A stretch of DNA of 9,281 nucleotides from assembly GCA_937891875.1 (NCBI GenBank), contig CALATR010001207.1:1-9281 (forward strand), written 5' to 3'. The notes under the pieces were generated by a model. It was not told the origin of the DNA. It made no database searches and worked only from the letters and a program-made list of their open reading frames with translations. The DNA comes from an uncultured Pseudomonadota bacterium. GTDB lineage: Bacteria > Myxococcota_A > UBA796 > GCA-2862545. Shown here one piece after another: positions 6,190-9,281 of the stretch (its first letter is position 1; each line of letters opens with the position of its first letter). Both the position numbers and the translations under genes were made by a program.

Positions 6190-6624
6190 GGGTCCCGCTC
6201 GCGGCCCGACTCGGTGACGGCGCCGCATCGGTTCTCGTTCCAGGCAGACCGCAGGAGTGGGTGAACGGTACTGTCGTGGTCAAGAGCGCCAGACGCCATC
6301 GTGGCCAGGGTTGATGGTGGCAGTACTGGCTGCAGGCCTCACTTTTTCTCCTCTGGGGTCCGGTTTTGGCGGTACGCTGGACTAGAGTCTGGCGGACAGT
6401 GCACTGGGGGGAGGCGACATAGGCTTGCTGTTGCCGATCGCTGACATGGCACCGATGTCATCGCGAGCTGTGGCGACTGCCCACGATGTGCGGCGGTGCC
6501 GGCTTGCCATCTGGAGCTTCATGGCGTGCCCGTCGCGCGCTCAGACCCTGCGTCGCCTCACGGTGACTCACCGTTCACTGTTCTAAACCTTCAAACGCCG
6601 TATCTGACTGGGTAGGGGGACTTC
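6190..6624. other. 435-base intergenic region upstream of the LysM gene
   Basis: No convincing gene. A weak hairpin (GCAG 6320-6323 with CTGC 6330-6333) followed by five Ts at 6343-6347 may end the lipoprotein transcript. The region also holds short palindromes (CAGTACTG near 6321, CAGTGCACTG near 6398-6407) and the operator-like palindrome at 6560-6574. Its length suggests a regulated leader for the large gene that follows. I found no well-spaced sigma-70 promoter. Confidence 0.4.
6560..6574. promoter_or_regulatory. Operator-like palindrome upstream of the LysM gene
   Basis: ACGGTGA and TCACCGT are perfect inverted arms around a single C, 50 bases before the ATG at 6625. A 15-base perfect dyad at this place fits a dimeric repressor or activator site; as RNA it could also form a short hairpin. 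Which regulator would bind is unknown. Confidence 0.4.
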
Positions 6625-9281
6625 ATGGCCATCGCAGTGCACACCGTCCTTTCGGGCGAAACGCTTCAATCGATCGCTGCAACCTACTTCGCGTTGCAGC
6701 ACCCGGATGGAGGTTCAGGCACCACGATCGACGATGTGAGGCAGAGCGAGGTCATCCGTGCCATCCGGTCAGCCACGCCGACCTCGGTGTTCGACCTCTC
6801 GTCCTTTCTAGACGCGGACACGCTGACGACAGGCAACGCGGTCTTCGTTCCCGCCCTGCGGCAGTTCAACCGTCAGATCTACCAGGACACTGTCCATACC
6901 GACCTGAATCCCAACTTGGAGGCTCTTGGCTACGATCATGCGGGCAAGCTGATGGCCGCGACCTCCGCAGAGGTCATCACCCAGTTGCCCTCGGCCTCGG
7001 TGACCTACGTGGATGCCGATGTCACTCGCCTGTGGGTGTTGACGCAGTTCTTGACGCTGGATGGTATGGATCTGGCGACGGCCGAGGAGCTGTACGACAA
7101 CCAGTCGATCCAGTCGATGGCGACGTTGTCGTTGCAGTCTGTGGCGAGCCTTCAGAGCATCCTGGACAGCCTGGTTACTGGAGGAAAGGCCCCGGAGCTG
7201 TCGGCCTCGGCGCAGCGTCACGCCGAGCGTTGGCGCGCCGAAGCCAAGCTTCGCGCCCGCCAGGTAGGCGGTCAGGTTTCCCGAGGGAAGTACCGGATGC
7301 TGTCGATCCCGGCCGCTCCGGACGAGTTCACGAAGCGTGCTGTGTTCTACGAGGCCGTTGCCGACGACTCGCGCAACACCCGCGCGGACACCACGATGGC
7401 TGGCTACCTGGCTCGGTTGTACCGCTTTCACGGGGCCGCGGTGCGCGGGAACCAGAACGTACTGGCAGGCCGCGCCGAGGAAGCCCGCAAGGCCTACATG
7501 GAAGCACGGCGGGAGATGCATCGTCTGGTGGAAGACACGGGGACGAGCTCGTCCGTCGACGACGAGGTGGGAGTCAACCTCGAGACGGTGGTCGAGGCCA
7601 TCAAGGTGGTGCTTCAAGCCCTACCTCCCGAAGACGATGCCCCCTTCGGGCCCCCGTCGATGGTGTTCTTCAACGAGGGCCGGGTCGGGCGTCCGCACTA
7701 TCGGTTGCGCACCTTCACCGAGGCAGAGCTGACAGGCGGTGAGAAGAACAACCTTCGGAATGCCCTGACCTCTGTGGCGACCCACGCGCTGCCTCGCCGG
7801 TACCGTAGTGCTCTTCAGCAGGTCGCCCTGGAGAAGAGCCGAGCCCAACTCGATTCTGCCTCCGTGAGTACCGGCTTGTTGGCGGCGGACGCCACCGCGT
7901 TGGCCCGCGATCTGGAAGCACAGGACAAAGAGGTGCTGCGCCGCAATATCGCAGCTGCGTCCTTCTCCACCATCGGTTCGGGCGGTCTCAACCTCGCGGA
8001 TCAGGTCTCGGATGCGTTGGTCATCTCCGAAGTGCAGCAGCTCGTTGGTGCCTTGTGGTCGGGAAGCGATGCTGCAGCCATCGTCGAGGACTCCTCTCCG
8101 TACCCGACGGGGTTCCTGACCTCCCTCGACCCGTTCGCGCGGTTTGTGATCCTGCCGTCCATCGACTCGAACACACAGATGACCACGTCGTCGCACACCC
8201 ATCTGCTGGTCGACAGCTCATTCACGACGAACTACCGAGATCAGTTCCTCAAGCCGCTCCTGATGAGTGACGATGTCGACAACCTTGTCATGGACGAAGC
8301 GCTGTGGCGTACGGCTGGTGGCCTCGCGGCAGTCGCCCCGGTGATGTACGGACTTCAGGTCCCGATGGGGATCGGGCAAGCGGCAGGAGCCTTGGGCGAC
8401 AAGGAGCTGTTGTCCCGGTTCTCGCAGCCGCTGATGAACGTCTACGACAGCGGAGGAACCGCGGTCGCGGACGTGTGGTCCGGCTCGCCGGGCCTACCGC
8501 CGAACCTGGACCTGACGGCGTGCACGACCACCTGGCGGACAGGGGCAAGTGCGTACGCTTCGATGAACATCGTCGCGTACGCCAGCTACTTCATCGGAGT
8601 GGCAGACAACTTCTACCGACAGGACCGACGCGAGGAAGCGGAGCGGTGGTACCGGGACGTGCAGTGTGCCCTCGAGATCGCGATGGAGGAGTTGAAGGAG
8701 TACTCGCGGGTGGCGCTCAAGGGTGTGTACGAAGCATGGGCAAACGACGTGGGCGATCCGGGCGACCGGACGGTGATGAACGTGCAGTACACCCAAGGAG
8801 CCACGACCGAGAAGGTGATGGAAGACGTCTTCTTCCGGGCGAAGACGAGCCAGGGTGTGCAAGCGCGGAGCCTACCGGAAGTCGGCTCGGCACTGACGCA
8901 GTACTTCGGGTTCGCGGCCCCCTCCGGCTACAGCAATGTCACGATCGACACTGACCCATTGGTGATCGAGCCAGATGCGTCGGCGAGCTTCATCTCAACG
9001 CCGCGTGGGCTGCGAGGGCCACAGGGGAACCGGATTACTACACAGACGACGAAAATCGAAGGAAGCAAGGAGAAGGAGGCGGAGATGTTCCGGCTCCATC
9101 TGTACTGCGAAGCGAAGCTGATGAACCTGATGATGGGGAAGAACTGGCTGGGGTATCGCAATGACTACGTGCCCCCGTGGACGTTCGACCACCTGTATGC
9201 AGAGGCCCGCAACCTGTGCGATCGGGCGATGGCGGCGGAGTCCCAGGTCATCCGGTTCCTGGAGGCCAGCGAAGCACGTGC
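6625..9281 (+). CDS. Large LysM-containing, mostly helical protein, Tc-toxin A-related candidate; open at window end
   Basis: The frame is open for 885 codons and leaves the window without a stop. The ATG has AGGGGGA four bases upstream. Residues about 5-77 look like an N-terminal LysM domain with a long insert: HTVLSGETLQSIAATYF at the start and LTTGNAVFVPAL at the end. No signal peptide or membrane helix precedes it. The rest is mainly helical: an Arg/Ala/Glu-rich part (about 195-310), a Gly/Ala-rich hydrophobic part (about 560-600), a TPR-like helix pair (YFIGVADNFYRQDRREEAERWY, residues about 655-676), and a tract near the window end (821-885) with LHLYCEAKLMNLMMGKNWLG, YVPPW and RAMAAESQVIRFLEA. 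I recall similar tracts in Tc toxin subunit A-related proteins, which build large injection channels; this is recognition by eye, not a search. Many leucines are TTG (7 of the first 24), unlike the genes to the left. A large surface or contractile-system component is the alternative. Confidence 0.8.
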   Translation, partial: MAIAVHTVLSGETLQSIAATYFALQHPDGGSGTTIDDVRQSEVIRAIRSATPTSVFDLSSFLDADTLTTGNAVFVPALRQFNRQIYQDTVHTDLNPNLEALGYDHAGKLMAATSAEVITQLPSASVTYVDADVTRLWVLTQFLTLDGMDLATAEELYDNQSIQSMATLSLQSVASLQSILDSLVTGGKAPELSASAQRHAERWRAEAKLRARQVGGQVSRGKYRMLSIPAAPDEFTKRAVFYEAVADDSRNTRADTTMAGYLARLYRFHGAAVRGNQNVLAGRAEEARKAYMEARREMHRLVEDTGTSSSVDDEVGVNLETVVEAIKVVLQALPPEDDAPFGPPSMVFFNEGRVGRPHYRLRTFTEAELTGGEKNNLRNALTSVATHALPRRYRSALQQVALEKSRAQLDSASVSTGLLAADATALARDLEAQDKEVLRRNIAAASFSTIGSGGLNLADQVSDALVISEVQQLVGALWSGSDAAAIVEDSSPYPTGFLTSLDPFARFVILPSIDSNTQMTTSSHTHLLVDSSFTTNYRDQFLKPLLMSDDVDNLVMDEALWRTAGGLAAVAPVMYGLQVPMGIGQAAGALGDKELLSRFSQPLMNVYDSGGTAVADVWSGSPGLPPNLDLTACTTTWRTGASAYASMNIVAYASYFIGVADNFYRQDRREEAERWYRDVQCALEIAMEELKEYSRVALKGVYEAWANDVGDPGDRTVMNVQYTQGATTEKVMEDVFFRAKTSQGVQARSLPEVGSALTQYFGFAAPSGYSNVTIDTDPLVIEPDASASFISTPRGLRGPQGNRITTQTTKIEGSKEKEAEMFRLHLYCEAKLMNLMMGKNWLGYRNDYVPPWTFDHLYAEARNLCDRAMAAESQVIRFLEASEAR

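Noticed and set aside
6425..6586. 53-residue plus-strand frame starting TTG after a GGGGGGAGG-like site
   Set aside because: The purine-rich site fits better with a non-start ATA codon, the TTG spacing is long, and the translation has no recognisable features; not enough to call a gene.
6808..7617. 269-codon minus-strand frame opposite the LysM gene
   Set aside because: Antisense shadow; the plus frame runs unbroken for 885 codons through it.

Overview
The window is high-GC bacterial chromosome. Compact genes, good Shine-Dalgarno sites and two lipoproteins point to a Gram-negative-type cell. An ECF42-type sigma operon and a large LysM protein would fit a myxobacterium-like (Myxococcota) or other high-GC environmental bacterium, but no rRNA or core marker is present, so the assignment is tentative.

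Left part (1-5213) looks like ordinary chromosome. A minus-strand operon runs leftward: a two-domain VOC (glyoxalase-fold) protein, a YCII/DGPF protein and the start of an ECF sigma factor that leaves the window at base 1. This is the known gene company of ECF42 sigma factors. A site matching the family promoter as I recall it (TGTCGA, 17 bases, CGA) lies just upstream of the VOC gene, which suggests autoregulation. Then come a small lipoprotein (minus), a DUF1697 protein (plus), a full-length tryptophanase (minus, convergent with DUF1697) and, divergent from it, a membrane protein with two zinc-ribbon plus two-helix modules.

At 5101-5213 the minus strand holds a strong terminator hairpin and the last 17 codons of an azurin-type cupredoxin, with no body of the gene upstream. 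This marks a junction: an insertion, deletion or attachment site cut the copper-protein gene.

Right part (5214-9281) has a looser layout, with about 550 and 435 bases lacking a convincing gene, and a different leucine codon use (more TTG and CTT). It holds a small lipoprotein and a long gene that starts at 6625 and is still open at the window end (885 codons seen). That protein begins with a LysM-like domain, lacks a signal peptide and continues as a long, mostly helical body whose last part recalls Tc-toxin A-related proteins. It is the most likely part of an undescribed system, and most of its context lies outside the window.
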